Shown here: positions 10,625 through 22,303 of the stretch, piece by piece
Layout: each line of letters opens with the position of its first letter
How positions within the stretch are numbered: the stretch's first letter is position 1
Source of the DNA: Polytolypa hystricis UAMH7299
Lineage: Eukaryota; Ascomycota; Eurotiomycetes; Onygenales
Direction of reading: 5' to 3'
NCBI GenBank assembly: GCA_002573605.1
Contig: PDNA01000065.1
Span: 62,001 to 126,000 of the forward strand
DNA length: 64,000 nt
Notes under the pieces: model-generated
Told to the model about the DNA's origin: nothing
The model's input: the letters and a program-made list of their open reading frames with translations, nothing else
Databases searched by the model: none
Program-made: the position numbers and the translations under genes

Positions 10625-12657
10625 ATGGCTGATCAAGGCCCGTCCAGCACGCCCGACGCAGCCGTCGGTGCTGCTGCTGCCGCCATGGAGAACCTCCACC
10701 TCGACGAAGTCACCGGCGAGCGCGTCTCCAAGTCAGAGCTGAAGAAGAGACAGAAGCAACGACGCGTTGCGGAGGAGAAGAAGCAGAGGGCTGCGGCCTC
10801 AGCTGCGTCCGCGAAGCCCGCTGTAAGAAAGTCGGCGGAGGAAGAGGAGAATGATTTGACGCCTAACGTGAGTCCTACGGGTTTTCTTTTCTATTTTTAA
10901 TTTTTACTACAACTTGGTTGCAATAAGTTTTATTATGCTGATGATTTTGTCTCGTTTGCGTATAGCAATACTTCGAAATCCGCAGCGCCAAAGTGAATAA
11001 GCTACGAGAAAGCAAGAGCCCCAACCCTTACCCACACAAGTTCCAAGTCACCATGGACGTGCGCAAGTTCATCGCAGAGTTTGAGTCGCTGAAGAGTGGG
11101 GAGCAGGTGCGGGACCGCCCAGTGCAGATTGCTGGGCGGATCATGACTTCACGGGCTGCAGGAGCCAAGCTGAAGTTTTACGACCTTCGCGCTGAGGGTG
11201 TCAAGGTCCAGGTCGCCTGCCAGACCCAGGAGGCTACCGGGGATGTTTCCTTTGAAGCCCAGCACGAGCATTTGCGGAGAGGTGATATTATCGGCGTGAT
11301 TGGTTTCCCGGGACGTACGGCGCCCAAGAACCGCGGCGAGGGTGAGCTGTCGATTTTCGCCCAGCAGGTCATTTTGCTTGCCCCCTGTCTGCACCAGTTG
11401 CCATCTTCCCATCACGGGTTCAAGGACCAGGAAACGCGCTTTAGGCAACGGTACTTGGATCTGATTGTCAACGAGAGGTCGCGCAATGTGTTCCTCACCC
11501 GGTCAAAGATGGTCAGCTATATCCGCCGCTTCTTCGACGAGCGTGACTTTGTCGAAGTTGAGACGCCTATGATGAACGCTATTGCCGGCGGGGCCACGGC
11601 CAAGCCGTTCGTCACGCACCACAACGATCTCGATATGAATCTTTTCATGCGTGTTGCGCCGGAGCTATATCTCAAGATGCTCATCGTCGGCGGTCTGGAG
11701 CGCGTGTACGAAATGGGCCGCCAGTTCCGCAACGAAGGTATCGATCTCACGCATAACCCCGAATTCACCACCTGCGAGTTCTACCAGGCCTACGCGGACG
11801 TGCACGACGTGATGAATCTGACCGAGGAGCTCGTGTCGGGACTCGTCAAGCACATAACGGGCGGCTACGAGACGGAATACCACACAGTCACTGGCGAGAC
11901 ATACAATGTGAACTGGAAGGCACCCTGGCGACGCGTGGAAATGATCCCCGCCCTCGAAGAGGCCACGGGCTCGAAGTTCCCAGCCGGCGACCAGCTGCAC
12001 ACCCAGGAGACCAACGAGTTCCTCAAGGCGCTGCTGAAGAAGGTCAATGTGGAGTGCTCCCCACCTCTGACCAACGCGCGCATGCTCGACAAACTTGTCG
12101 GCGAATTCATCGAGGAGACCTGCGTCAACCCGACCTTCATCACGGGTCATCCGCAAATGATGTCCCCGCTCGCCAAGTACCACCGCGAAAACGTCGGTCT
12201 ATGCGAGCGTTTCGAAGCCTTTGTATGCAAGAAGGAAATCGTCAACGCGTACACAGAATTAAACGACCCCTTCGACCAGCGACTCCGGTTCGAAGAACAA
12301 GCCCGCCAAAAGGACCAAGGCGATGACGAGGCGCAGCTCATTGATGAGAACTTTTGCACTAGTTTGGAATACGGCTTGCCACCGACAGGAGGTTGGGGTA
12401 TGGGTATCGACCGTATGGTTATGTTCTTGACGGATAATTATAGTATTAAGGAGGTATTGGCGTTCCCGTTTATGAAGGAGGATAAGAATGCGCATGGGAA
12501 GGAGAAGGAGCATCGTCAGTTGGCGGCGGAGGTGGTGGGCATTGAACCCATGCCTGAGGAGGGAATTCGTGAGTTTTGACCCCGTTTCTCGCCGTATAAG
12601 TGTTGATAAGTGCCGTATACTGACCTTTCGGTTCTTTTTTTTACAGCCCACAAATAG
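10625..12657 (+). CDS. KRS1: Lysyl-tRNA synthetase, cytosolic class II
   Basis: Predicted 618 aa in three exons: 10625-10867, 10966-12568 and an 11-nt last exon 12647-12657 that completes the ending GIPHK. The enzyme attaches lysine to tRNA-Lys. The lysine-rich N-terminal extension (residues about 35-75, SKSELKKRQKQRR) is typical of eukaryotic KRS and binds tRNA. The OB-fold anticodon-binding domain covers about 110-230. The class II core carries motif 2 (RNEGIDLTHNPEF, about 336) and motif 3 (GWGMGIDRMVMF, about 557). Size matches yeast Krs1 (591 aa). There is no mitochondrial presequence, so it is cytosolic. If the last intron is retained, the reading frame ends four bases past the donor with a different tail (IREF). 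Confidence 0.96.
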
Positions 12658-14790
12658 ACACCCAAGCCCTTACCTAACGAGATTGACGGGGAAAAAAACA
12701 CTCTCAAAGTCACCGGAAACACACAATGTTTATGTCAGGTAAAATCTCAACTAAACAAGGAAAAAGCAAAAAATTTCAAGCAAAACTCAGGGATAGAAAT
12801 ACAAAGTTCCAATTTCTTTTACATATTTTTGTTTCTTCGTTCTTTTCCTCTCTACTCCGCGGGCCTCCCTTCCCACACGATCAAAGAGATCAAAAAATAA
12901 TACCCACCCCTTTTTTCCTAACAAAGGCACTTGTCTTCTAAATCCTACTAATCTACCATCTCCTTTATTCCTTGCTAGCTTCTCTTTATATCGACAACGG
13001 GGTTATATAAAATATACATCCTCGCAATATCCCACAAGCAACAAAAAGAAAGAGAGGGACAGCACAGGAATAATATACTCTCTTTCACAACACCCTACGC
13101 CTAAACAATCCCAATCTCCCCTTCTTATTTCCCCTTTTCCCACAAACCACTTCCTCTCCGAGAATCCCCAAGGGTATCCCTTAAAATCCTAAAATAAACG
13201 CATGCTGACTGCTAATTACCCATCCCTTTTTTTCTTTTTTATTTCCCTCGCAACGAAAACCCTATATTAAAACGGGGCTGAAATTAAGCCAAAAAAAAAA
13301 AAAAGAAACTACGAAAAAAAGGGGGAAGAAGGTTTCCTTTTAAAACCTTTTTTCACTACTGCTTGTCTTTCCCTTTCTTTCTTTCTTTCTTTCTTTCCGT
13401 CTTCCTCCAATTCTCTAAATTCCACAGATTGAAGGTAAAAAAACAACAACACGGAAAAGAAACCTTCAATGCCCCCATTTTTTTCTTTCCTCCTTTTCTC
13501 CTTGCTTCACAGTCTCCCACATTTATTTTCCCGGCTTTGAATTTAAGTTTCTCCTGTTGCTTTGAGAAGCCTTTTTCGAAGTAAGGAGGAGAAAGCCGAC
13601 GGGAGGATGAGAAATATGGATGTTTCTCTATACCTCCTTTTTTTTTTTGCAAACATTAGCCCCCTCCTCCTCTCTCCCGTGAATGAAAGGAAGCCTGGGA
13701 GGGAGGGGTTGGGTGAATAATAGGAGATAGAATATTCAAGCCTGATAACTGTTTCTCCCTCCCTATTCATCTTCTTGATATCTAAGGACTCAAGCGCGCA
13801 AGTTGCTCAATACCCACCCAACCACCCCGTGTTTGAATATTGAATATCAAATATCCAAGAATAGAAAATCTAAGAGGAAGCCTACATACAGATAGCACAG
13901 AAATGTCAAGCTAGTCCATCCAGGTCTAGTCAACACACCAGCGCCTAAGTTATGGCTATCTCCCCTTTTCCCCACCTACTGCCTTCACTGCAGATATGTG
14001 CTCCATGTATATTTCTCCTATTGAATGCGATTCAGAATTCCTATTGTGAAATGGAAGAAACTGGTTGTTGTGGGAATCCATTCACATGCCCTTTTCCCAT
14101 TTCCTACTGCCTAAGGTGTTGGGGGAAGGGGGGACGAATATATGACTCTTCCTCTCTCCCTTAAGGCCCTCTCCAGCCATTCATTCTAGCCTGTCATCTC
14201 CTGCTCCGGCTGTGACAAACAACCACATTCTCTTCATTCTACACAATACATATATATAAAGGGTGGGGGAAAGTCACACAATACTACAAGAAAGAAAAAT
14301 CGGGGATTCCCACAAGACTTCCTTTTTTGCTTCAATGAACACCCACACACAGACACATTCAACTTAAGCTGATAAAAGTCACAATAAGAAGAAGAGGAAG
14401 AAGGTCAAATATCACGGAACTTCCCCACTTTCTCTTTCTTTCTTTCTTTCATTTCTTTTCTCCTCCTCACCCGCCCGCGTGATATCTTCTTTTGCTTGAT
14501 AGACAGCATCTTTCTCCCTTTCTTTTCTCTCCCTCTTCTTCCCATTTCACCATCAACCCTTTTCCTCAAAGCACTGCTTCTTGGTATCGCAATACCCACA
14601 CTCACACCTAACCTCCAAACAACAACACAATACCGCAGTCCGGCTATCAACATCCCTTTCTCCATATTCCCTTCTTCTTCTCATTCTTCATCTTCACTAT
14701 CCTTTCTCCTTTCTTCTTCATCTTCTACAACCCGCCATATCCCACAAACCCCCATCCCCCCTGCCCACACAAAACCTCCACCACTACGCA
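12658..14790. promoter_or_regulatory. 2.1-kb pyrimidine-rich intergenic region / long leader
   Basis: No protein gene is supported. The plus strand is dominated by C/T tracts (12800-13560 and 14440-14760) with small microsatellites. From about 13950 on it could be the 5' UTR of the acidic Cys-cluster gene. Several short upstream ATGs (for example 13952 and 14496) would make upstream open frames. The open frame extending upstream of 14791 is serine/histidine/proline-rich low complexity translated from these tracts and is not taken as protein. Confidence 0.45.
13373..13398. repeat. (CTTT)n microsatellite
   Basis: About six tandem CTTT units lie inside a longer polypyrimidine tract. A similar shorter run lies at about 14430-14452. 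Confidence 0.85.
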
Positions 14791-16176
14791 ATGCAAAACT
14801 CTCTCAGAGCATCATCCTCCTCATCATCCTCCGCATCCTCTTCATCAATACCCTACTGGATCCTGGACGACATCCAGCAAAACGAACGTTGGTTGCGCTC
14901 GAGCGCTCCGTCCCCTGAATCTGTATGTCCGCCAATCTCCGCAAAACGCTCAACACCCACTCCGCAGCCGCAGCCGCAGCGACAGCCACCAGCACCAGCA
15001 CCACCTCCACCGCCAGCACCAGCGCCAGCGCGTGAATCTTCTCTTGGTACCTCATCATCGCGTTCCGCAAACGAGATAGAAGTCATCGAAATCCCAGACA
15101 CACCTCCCTCTGACCCGGTAGAAGATATCATGGAGCAAGACTCCGCTCTGGTTCCGGCTCCGGCCACTAATACCAGCACCAACAACAACGCGTCTACCCC
15201 TCCCCCAGAGCCACACAGCACCTTCAAACAAATTACCATCCACACCGCGAAATGCGACGTGTGCAACCTCCACAATAAATCAACCCTGCGCCGCTGCACT
15301 GATTGTGGATGGCAGATCTGCAGTCCCTGCTGGAGCGCTCGCGGTGGCAATGGTACTCATGGTGCGACGAGAAAGTTTACAGGGCCAGTGTATCAGAGCG
15401 ATGATGATGATGAAGAAGAGGAAGTAGGTGAGGATGAAGACGAGAGAGAAATAGAGGATAAGACGAAGGAAGACAAAGAGGCGAAGCGCATCAAACACAT
15501 TCCGAATCCCCCAGCCAGACGCCATGTTCTCGTCGCCAAGGAGCGCAAGGTTCGTGGGGAGAAGCCACCCAGAAAGAGACACCTTGTTTCCATCGCCATG
15601 CGCTCGGGAGGCGAGACTGAGAAAAATGGGAAGAATGGTACAGAAGATCGACATGGGAATATGGGCCGCGACGAGGTCCGCGAGGAAGATTCCAAAGATA
15701 CTGCCGTCACTGCAACCTACGGGATGCGCAATCCTTTATTTGACTTGCTCGAGGCTGCCGAGAAAGAGTTTGGAAACCACGCTGTGCAGTCTAAAGGACG
15801 AGGTGCCGTAGCGAAGGAGAGTAACCTCTTCGTTCCCATGGATGTTGATGGCGGCCACCCTGCACAGCGCACCTCTCGTAAACGTCGCAGATCATCATCT
15901 CTCTCGACCGTCGACGAAGAAGACGAAGATAATGACGAAGCATACGCTGATGACGAAGGCGAAAACGACGAAGACGACGAAAACCAGGACGGTGAAACCG
16001 AAGATGATGACTCCGAATATAATTCTGAGGAAGAAGAATCCGACTCACCGCCGCCTTGGCCGAAGAAACCGTCATTCGCGTTGTGGGATCCCGTCGCTGA
16101 GGATCTGCGTGGGCGGAGCCACTCGCGCAAGTGGAAGAAGAGAAAGACGCGGGGAAGGTCCATTCGGCGTAGATAA
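14791..16176 (+). CDS. Acidic Ser/Pro-rich protein with a six-cysteine zinc-binding-like motif
   Basis: Single exon, 461 aa, started at the ATG before QNSLRASSSS. The order is: Ser-rich start; a conserved-looking segment SIPYWILDDIQQNERWL (about 18-34); a Pro/Gln-rich tract (about 50-80); a cysteine cluster C-x2-C-x10-C-x2-C-x4-C-x2-C at about 155-182; an acidic block; basic clusters such as RKRRR; a long Asp/Glu tract (about 365-420); and a strongly basic C-terminus (SRKWKKRKTRGRSIRRR). The motif suggests a small zinc-binding domain, and the charge pattern suggests a nuclear, possibly chromatin-associated protein. I do not recognise a named family. The antisense frames over it (14853-15350, 15717-16255) reflect its repetitive codons. 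Confidence 0.75.
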   Translation: MQNSLRASSSSSSSASSSSIPYWILDDIQQNERWLRSSAPSPESVCPPISAKRSTPTPQPQPQRQPPAPAPPPPPAPAPARESSLGTSSSRSANEIEVIEIPDTPPSDPVEDIMEQDSALVPAPATNTSTNNNASTPPPEPHSTFKQITIHTAKCDVCNLHNKSTLRRCTDCGWQICSPCWSARGGNGTHGATRKFTGPVYQSDDDDEEEEVGEDEDEREIEDKTKEDKEAKRIKHIPNPPARRHVLVAKERKVRGEKPPRKRHLVSIAMRSGGETEKNGKNGTEDRHGNMGRDEVREEDSKDTAVTATYGMRNPLFDLLEAAEKEFGNHAVQSKGRGAVAKESNLFVPMDVDGGHPAQRTSRKRRRSSSLSTVDEEDEDNDEAYADDEGENDEDDENQDGETEDDDSEYNSEEEESDSPPPWPKKPSFALWDPVAEDLRGRSHSRKWKKRKTRGRSIRRR

Positions 16177-18037
16177 TTGGGATGATATCGGCGCAATGGG
16201 CATTATTGCTACCAGTTGCGAAGACAGCGGAGCCGAGATGTTGGCGTTTGGCCATGGTGGTGTTTCTTCCCTTGTCTTTTATTGTCTTTTATTCCTATTG
16301 AGCGTTTTGGTCGGGCCTGCGTATGTAATGTTCTTTTTGTCGATGGGGGAGAGTTATGCATGCACTTTGGAAAGAAAAGGGGCCTCGGCCACTCCTCTCG
16401 TGTGTATCCGCTCCCCTCGACTGTCTTGTCTGGTTTTGTTTTGATTTTTCCTTATGTCAAGCGTGGGTGGCGGAGCATTTGATATTTCCTCATTATCCTT
16501 CAAGTTCTGCATTGACGAAAGGTACGACCGCTCTCCTATGCTAATACCCCGGCTTTTCCTGTTCCATTTTGCTTGATCTTCATTCCAACTCTTGTCGGTT
16601 TGTCTTCATGTCCTCTCAATTTCCTTGGTCCGGATCTATCTCGTTCTTCCTCAAGCATGAGCGGCGGAGTTCCGTTGGCGTTCTCGATCACTGGCGGAAA
16701 CCGTGTCTTTTTCTTCCTGTGCTATGGCAAGTCAACGATATCCACGGCCTTTATTCGAGTCTTGATACCCTAACCCCTTTTTCCCTTCCCAACTTTTGTT
16801 TTATTCCCTTTCATTCCCAGCTGTTATTCACATCGTCATATGTTGGTTTCCCCAGTCTTTGATATCTCGTATATTCGACTTTCTCCGTGTTGCTGTCTAC
16901 CGATTTTCTTTCACGCTTCTCTGTCTGTCCGCACATTCTTCGCACCACCAGGCCACTATCGCAATGACGATATCAAACCGCGAATGCGCCCCGGAAAAAA
17001 AGGAACCCTCCCTCTCTCATATATGGGCCCTCGCATCCGCCGTGGGTGACGAACAAAAAACTCTTCTGCGCAATGGGAAGAAAAAGGAGAAGCAAGACAT
17101 CTTTGTTTGCTTCTTCTTTTTTTCTTTTTTCTTTTTACTTTCTTGTTCCACATGTTCCATGTCTTTTGTCTGTTACCCCCCTTACAACTGGCCTCCTTTT
17201 TCTCAGTTATATCTCCTCACCTTGTTGGCTCAACGCGGCGGGCAGCCATGGTTTTTTTTTTCTTTTGTCTAGGAAGTGTTAGGAGTGTTTGGAGTTGTGC
17301 TCTTTATTTTTTTCTTATGTGTTTTGTTATGTATTGTACGTATGTTGACCGCCTTGTTATACCGCCCAGCGCAGCATGGGACTGCTTGTGTGACTGACTG
17401 ACAGCAATGAACAAATCTCACCTCCCCTCTTTCTCCCTGAAGCTTTGTTTAACCAGTTTGAAAAAAAGGGCAAGTTTTAGTTAGTTAGTTTAGTGAAGAA
17501 ATAGGATGTCATGCTATGTGTTGAGGCCCTTTTTTATAACTTTCTTTGTCTTGGAAGATTAGAGAATGATAGGAATGGATTATGTAGGTTAGACGAAGAA
17601 ATGTGCAAGTGATTCACCTTGGGACAAGTGAAAGCAAAAGATTACGACAGGCATGGGGAAGAGAGTGGCAAGTACAACGGGTGGGGTCTTAGTTCGCAAG
17701 GAAGAGAGGAAGGCAGGGAGGGATTGTATCTACTTATATAGACAGAGAAAGTGAGTAGTATGCACTATAATCCAAGGACAACCCTCTTAGCATGTATGTA
17801 CAGACATTTTTTGGATAAGATTTGAGTAATATAATAAAACAAAATAATGAAGTGGAGATAAGTTTTACAGAAAGAAATAATGGGTAACAAACACACAGTG
17901 GGTAGTAGTTGTTCTTTTGATACAATACATCCTTCTCAAAGAAACACCGGGGAGGGGGGTGGCTAGAAGAGAGGAAAAGAAAATAATACAGGGCGTACTT
18001 TGCAAAAAGAAGGGACAGCAGCACCTCAATTATTTCC
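16177..18037. other. Intergenic between converging genes
   Basis: Probable 3' UTRs of the acidic protein gene (plus) and COX15 (minus). Several T/C-rich tracts (16240-17290) give overlapping open frames without biased composition or motifs. No RNA gene was recognised. Confidence 0.45.
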
Positions 18038-19609
18038 TCATAGCTTAGCCTTGACAGCCGATGACCCCACGCCCGGCCCAGTAGCCGCCGCAGCGCCATT
18101 CCTCGCTTTCATAGCCATCTGCACCAACCTCGCGGTGCGCGTCGGATTCCACACCCGACTACCCAGCACCAGGACCCACGTAAGCAAGAACAGGCTGCCG
18201 GCCTGATGCGACGAGGCCAAGTGCATAGGTACCAGATATAGCAGGGTGCTTATACCCAGACTGACCTGGACAAACGTGAACGCCACGACGCCATGTACGC
18301 CCTTGTGCGCGACACGGGGTAGTAGGGTCTTCACTGTTGGCGAGAGTTTTGTGTATGCCCAGAGCGCCATGACGGAGGAGAATGTGCTGAGTGCGAGGAT
18401 ACGGTGGTTGAGTTGCACGAGCGCGGGGTTCTCGAGCATGTTGCGCCACCAGAGGTCAGTCTTATCGGTGAGACGCGAGTAGTGCGTGGAGAAGAGTTCG
18501 GATTTCGGCGGCGCTAGACCCTCGCCCATCCACGGGAATTCGTTGTAGATTAATCCGGCGTCGAGACCTGCGACGAGGCCGCCGGACATGGCGGTTGTGA
18601 AGACAAGAAGTGCGATACCGGCGACTGAGAAGCGGAAGACTTTTAGCTTGGGGTTACGGAGTGTGGTGAGGATTTTGCTGCCTGCTTCTGGGTCGGCGAG
18701 GAGTCGGTGCGAGCGGAGAATGGCGAGGCCGTTCCAGAGCATCGCGGTGTAGCAGACGAAGGCGGCGGCTAAGTGTGCGGTAAGACGATACTGGCTGACA
18801 CGCGGGTGGCTACCTGGTGTGAAAAGATCGTCCTTGAGTCCGGATTTCACCATCCACCAGCCCAAAAAGCCTTGGAAACCGATTAACCCAGCAATACCAG
18901 CTAATCTAACCGCCATGGGACCTGAGACTTGACGGCGTGCAACGAAGTAGGCCGCGGGGAGCACGAAGGAGAGCCCCACGAATCGGCCCCAGATCCGGTG
19001 AATCCATTCCATATAGTAGATCGATTTGAATTCGTCGAGGGACATGTTCGGGTTGAGCACTTGGTATTCAGGAGAGTTGCGGTACTTGGCGAATTCGGAT
19101 TCCCAGTCGTCAGCGTTCAGCGGAGGGAGGGAGCCCGTTACCGGCCGCCATTCAGTTATACTGAGTCTGTAGGTTATTTTTGTTAGGCATGATGTTGAAA
19201 ACTGGTTTGCAGATACTCGGAGCTCTTACCCAGATTCCGTAAGCCTAGTCAAGCCTCCAAAGACAATGATTCCAAATACACTAGCTGCACTTCCCAAAAG
19301 CCAGTACGCAACAACCTTGCCAGTCAGATTGGGGAATCGAGGCTTCGCACCAGCCGCCGCTTCAGCGGACGCTATCTTGGGAACAGCCGCGATGGAAGCA
19401 TTTCGGATAGCTCCAAAAGCATTATGTTTCCTTATAGCTAGGCCAATGGCACTGATTTGCGACGGCTTAGCAAATCTCATCATGCCCATCCATCTCCGAG
19501 GCGGCGTCCGGAATAGCTGAGCTTCGTTGCGTAGGCATCGGCGACAGGTGAAGAACTCCTTGTAGAAGCGCGGCGCGAGGCTGCGGAACATTGGTATGGG
19601 GGGAGCCAT
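18038..19609 (-). CDS. COX15: COX15, heme A synthase (mitochondrial inner membrane)
   Basis: Predicted 502 aa in two exons: 19230-19609 and 18038-19166. The junction restores GLTRLTESG-LSITEWRPVTG. The enzyme oxidises the C8 methyl of heme O to the formyl group of heme A for cytochrome c oxidase, working with Cox10 and ferredoxin. The basic N-terminus, with arginines and no acids over the first 30 residues, is a mitochondrial targeting sequence. About eight hydrophobic helices follow, with the histidines expected to bind heme in EWIHRIWGR, RLTAHLAAAF, QLNHRILAL and ASSHQAGSL. Length is close to yeast Cox15 (486 aa). The final residues (AAAATGPGVGSSAVKAKL) are a non-conserved tail. Confidence 0.95.
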
Positions 19610-20312
19610 GGCGGCTGTTGCTGCTAGGGTTTAACCAGTAGCTGAACTGAAGGGCTGACGGGACAGCAGATAGCCCGTTTCCCTTATTCCACACATAGAC
19701 CCTCGTTTTAGTCTCTCTTGAGGATTGTCGACGATGAGGAGTCGAAGTAGTTGAAGAAGTTGAAGCGGAACATCCAGAGCAACAGCAGAGCATGCGGGCA
19801 TTAGCCAATGGCGTGAGAACAATAGCAAGCATCAGGTGGAGCGGAAGAACTTGCATCCGGAACTCCGAGTCTCCTTTTTCCGAGGAGAGAAAATACAAAT
19901 ATATCATTATATCTGCAACATCAAACTAACATCTTACATGGCAGGGGTCAGGGTCAAGGGGTCGTTGACGAGCTGGAATTGCTCAATTCTACGAGTCAGA
20001 TGGCCTTCGAAATGGTTGAACTTCCAAGGAGTGGGCTCCCAGCCCATTTAGGCGCTTTAGACCCTCGTGCGGGGGGGAACCTTCACTGCACCTCTTGCCA
20101 GCTCGAATCTGAGCGAAAGACGTGTGTTTATGAGAAACAAACCTTGAACAGTCTTGTTCAAGTCAATTTATTGACCAGACTATCAATCTGATTTGAGCTA
20201 TATACATGCCAGCTATCGCTGACCCTCATTGACATATCCAAGAATAAACAGGAATGATATCTACATCCCTGACAATGACTACAGTGCAACCATACAACAT
20301 GGGAAAACAGCA
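19610..20312. other. Intergenic, COX15 promoter side and hppD 3' side
   Basis: No gene. The frame at 19467-19907 on the minus strand overlaps the COX15 start in another frame and has no coding signature. Confidence 0.5.
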
Positions 20313-21695
20313 TTAGATAAGATTCCCTCGCAGCGCCTGCTCGCGCTCGATCGCTTCAAACAGGGACTTGAAGTTTCCTGCTCCAAAGCCAGAGAAGTTG
20401 TGTCGCTGGATGATTTCGATGAACACGGTTGGGCGATCCATTAGGTGCTACGTGGGAGAATACTCTATCAGTACCCAGCATCTTGCATGGTGGTTGACGG
20501 GGATGATGGAGTTCTTACCTTGGTGAACAGTTGAAGCAAATACCCCCCTTCGTCAAAGTCAATAAGAATATCCAAGCTCTTCAGCGTCTCAAAGTCCTCC
20601 TCCAGCACCATACCCTGCTTCTTCAGCCGCTGCCGCATATCTACATAATATGTCTCGGGCACTTTGATAAACTCCACCCCCCGAGCTTTGAGGTTCGCGA
20701 TATCACGGATGATATTGTCTGTGCGGAGGGCGATGTGCTGCACACCAGCACCGTTATAGAAGTCGACGTACTCTTCAATTTGGGACTGCTTCTTCCCCTT
20801 TGCGGGTTCGTTGATCGGCATTTTGACCACCTCGTTTGGAGAGGCCATGACCACGCTCTTCAGGGCGGAATATTCTCTGTGAAAGCAGTGAGCATTTGAC
20901 AGTCCCTGTGGCAAGACGGTGTGACTTACGTGCATATATCCTTGTCGTCGACGGACCAGAATCGATGGAATCCGAGTGCTTGTTCATAGCTAGAACTCAT
21001 TAGCCACTGCACGATGAATACAACTGGCTCTCCGTCAGTGGGACATACTATTCGCAGACCTTCTCCATTTCATCCCAATCCTGATTTCCAACGCAATGAT
21101 CGATTCTCTCCAATCGCACTTCTGGCAGCAGGGCTGACAAGGGATCTTTGCTATTCGCATCATCCCGGTATCCAGGCATGAATACCCCATTGTACCCAGA
21201 TCGCTCGATCAGTGTGTGCGTTGTCTCTCCGTACGTCTGTATCGTGGCAACTTTCACTTGTCCATGCCCATCTTCAAGCACCCTAGTACCCGATACTACC
21301 TTTGCCCCATTTTTAACTGCAGCTCCAAAGACCGCGTCCACCGAATCAACCTCAAAAGCAACGTCCTTGACTGCATCGCCGTGCTTTTCCAGGTGAGAAT
21401 GGATTTCCGTCAACACTGCCTGTTCCTCCTCACTGAACTGTGACAGCTGGCCAAGAGACCTAAGCGGCGAAGTCAGGATGAATATGATGCCTCCGTTCCT
21501 GATAACATGCGAAGCCACGGCTCTTGACCCCGTCTCGAGTCCGCGATATGCCACTCGCTCGAATCCCATGCGTGTGATATAATACGAAGCCGCCTGTTTG
21601 GCGTTCCCAACGTACCAGTGCACATGGTCATAGCCCCTATAGCTGGCGAGATCGTTGGCCACGGATCCTGGTGGCGAAACCGCGGAGGGAGCCAT
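20313..21695 (-). CDS. hppD: 4-hydroxyphenylpyruvate dioxygenase
   Basis: Predicted 399 aa in four exons: 21049-21695, 20930-20989, 20519-20876 and 20313-20447. The start is the ATG before APSAVSPPG. The enzyme converts 4-hydroxyphenylpyruvate to homogentisate using Fe(II) and O2, in the cytosol. The two-domain VOC fold shows the iron ligands His200 (IDHCVGN), His283 (VQHIALRTDN) and Glu366 (VFIEIIQR). The 83-residue spacing between them equals that of the human enzyme. The C-terminal FSGFGAGNFKSLFEAIE is the conserved gating helix region. It heads the homogentisate cluster and diverges from the hmgX-like gene with 608 bp between starts, suggesting co-regulation. Confidence 0.97.
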
Positions 21696-22303
21696 GATTG
21701 ATTTGCTATGTGTTTTAAAACGTGTCGAAACTGTTACCTGCAATCGGTGGGTTCGGTGAAACAGATCTCAGATGTGAGTGATGACGATATTCAAGCAGGT
21801 GTTTTCTGATTTGTGTAGCACAGCTGCATATATCCTCCAGAAAATGGCAGGCAGTTTGTCAGGTTTTAAGGGATTAAGGGGGGAAATAGAGAACTCCCAA
21901 TGTCACCGCGCCTAAAGTTAGTCAGACTTACTAACATGATCCACGTCAGTTGATTATTCCCAAGGCAAGAGGTATACTACGAGATCAAGCGATGCTGCAA
22001 CGCTCAGATGAGGACTCTCTTATCATCGTCGCAGGTTACTGGCGGAATATTCGGCTATCGGCGGGTCTACCTTGGCAGACCAATAGGAGCGCTGGATTTC
22101 ACCGAGTCAAGCCGTGGATTACGTCAGAGCGGCGTCTCCTTTTTTTTGGCTCGTTCAGGGGATACCCGATTGATACTCGGAGCTGCTGACTGGTAGGTAT
22201 ATCATCCACGGCCGCATTCTGGGGATCTACTCTACGAAATAGCATCAATTGTCGAAACACACTCCCTCCTCGCATTTGGATATCGCGATCGCTCTTCCTC
22301 ACA
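21696..22303. promoter_or_regulatory. Shared divergent promoter of hppD and the hmgX-like gene
   Basis: 608 bp separate the divergent start codons. A CGG-N6-CGG direct pair lies near 22042-22053, followed within a few bases by another CGG, which is a plausible zinc-cluster factor landing area. The site is a pattern observation only. Confidence 0.55.

Noticed and set aside
14581..14790. 70-codon N-terminal extension of the acidic protein
   Set aside because: It is translated from a C/T-rich leader, has no conserved character, and a better ATG follows at 14791.
14853..15350. 165-codon antisense frame over the acidic protein gene
   Set aside because: It is a shadow of repetitive Pro/Gln/Ala codons on the plus strand. 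The sense protein has a structured cysteine motif; the antisense product is valine/glycine low complexity.
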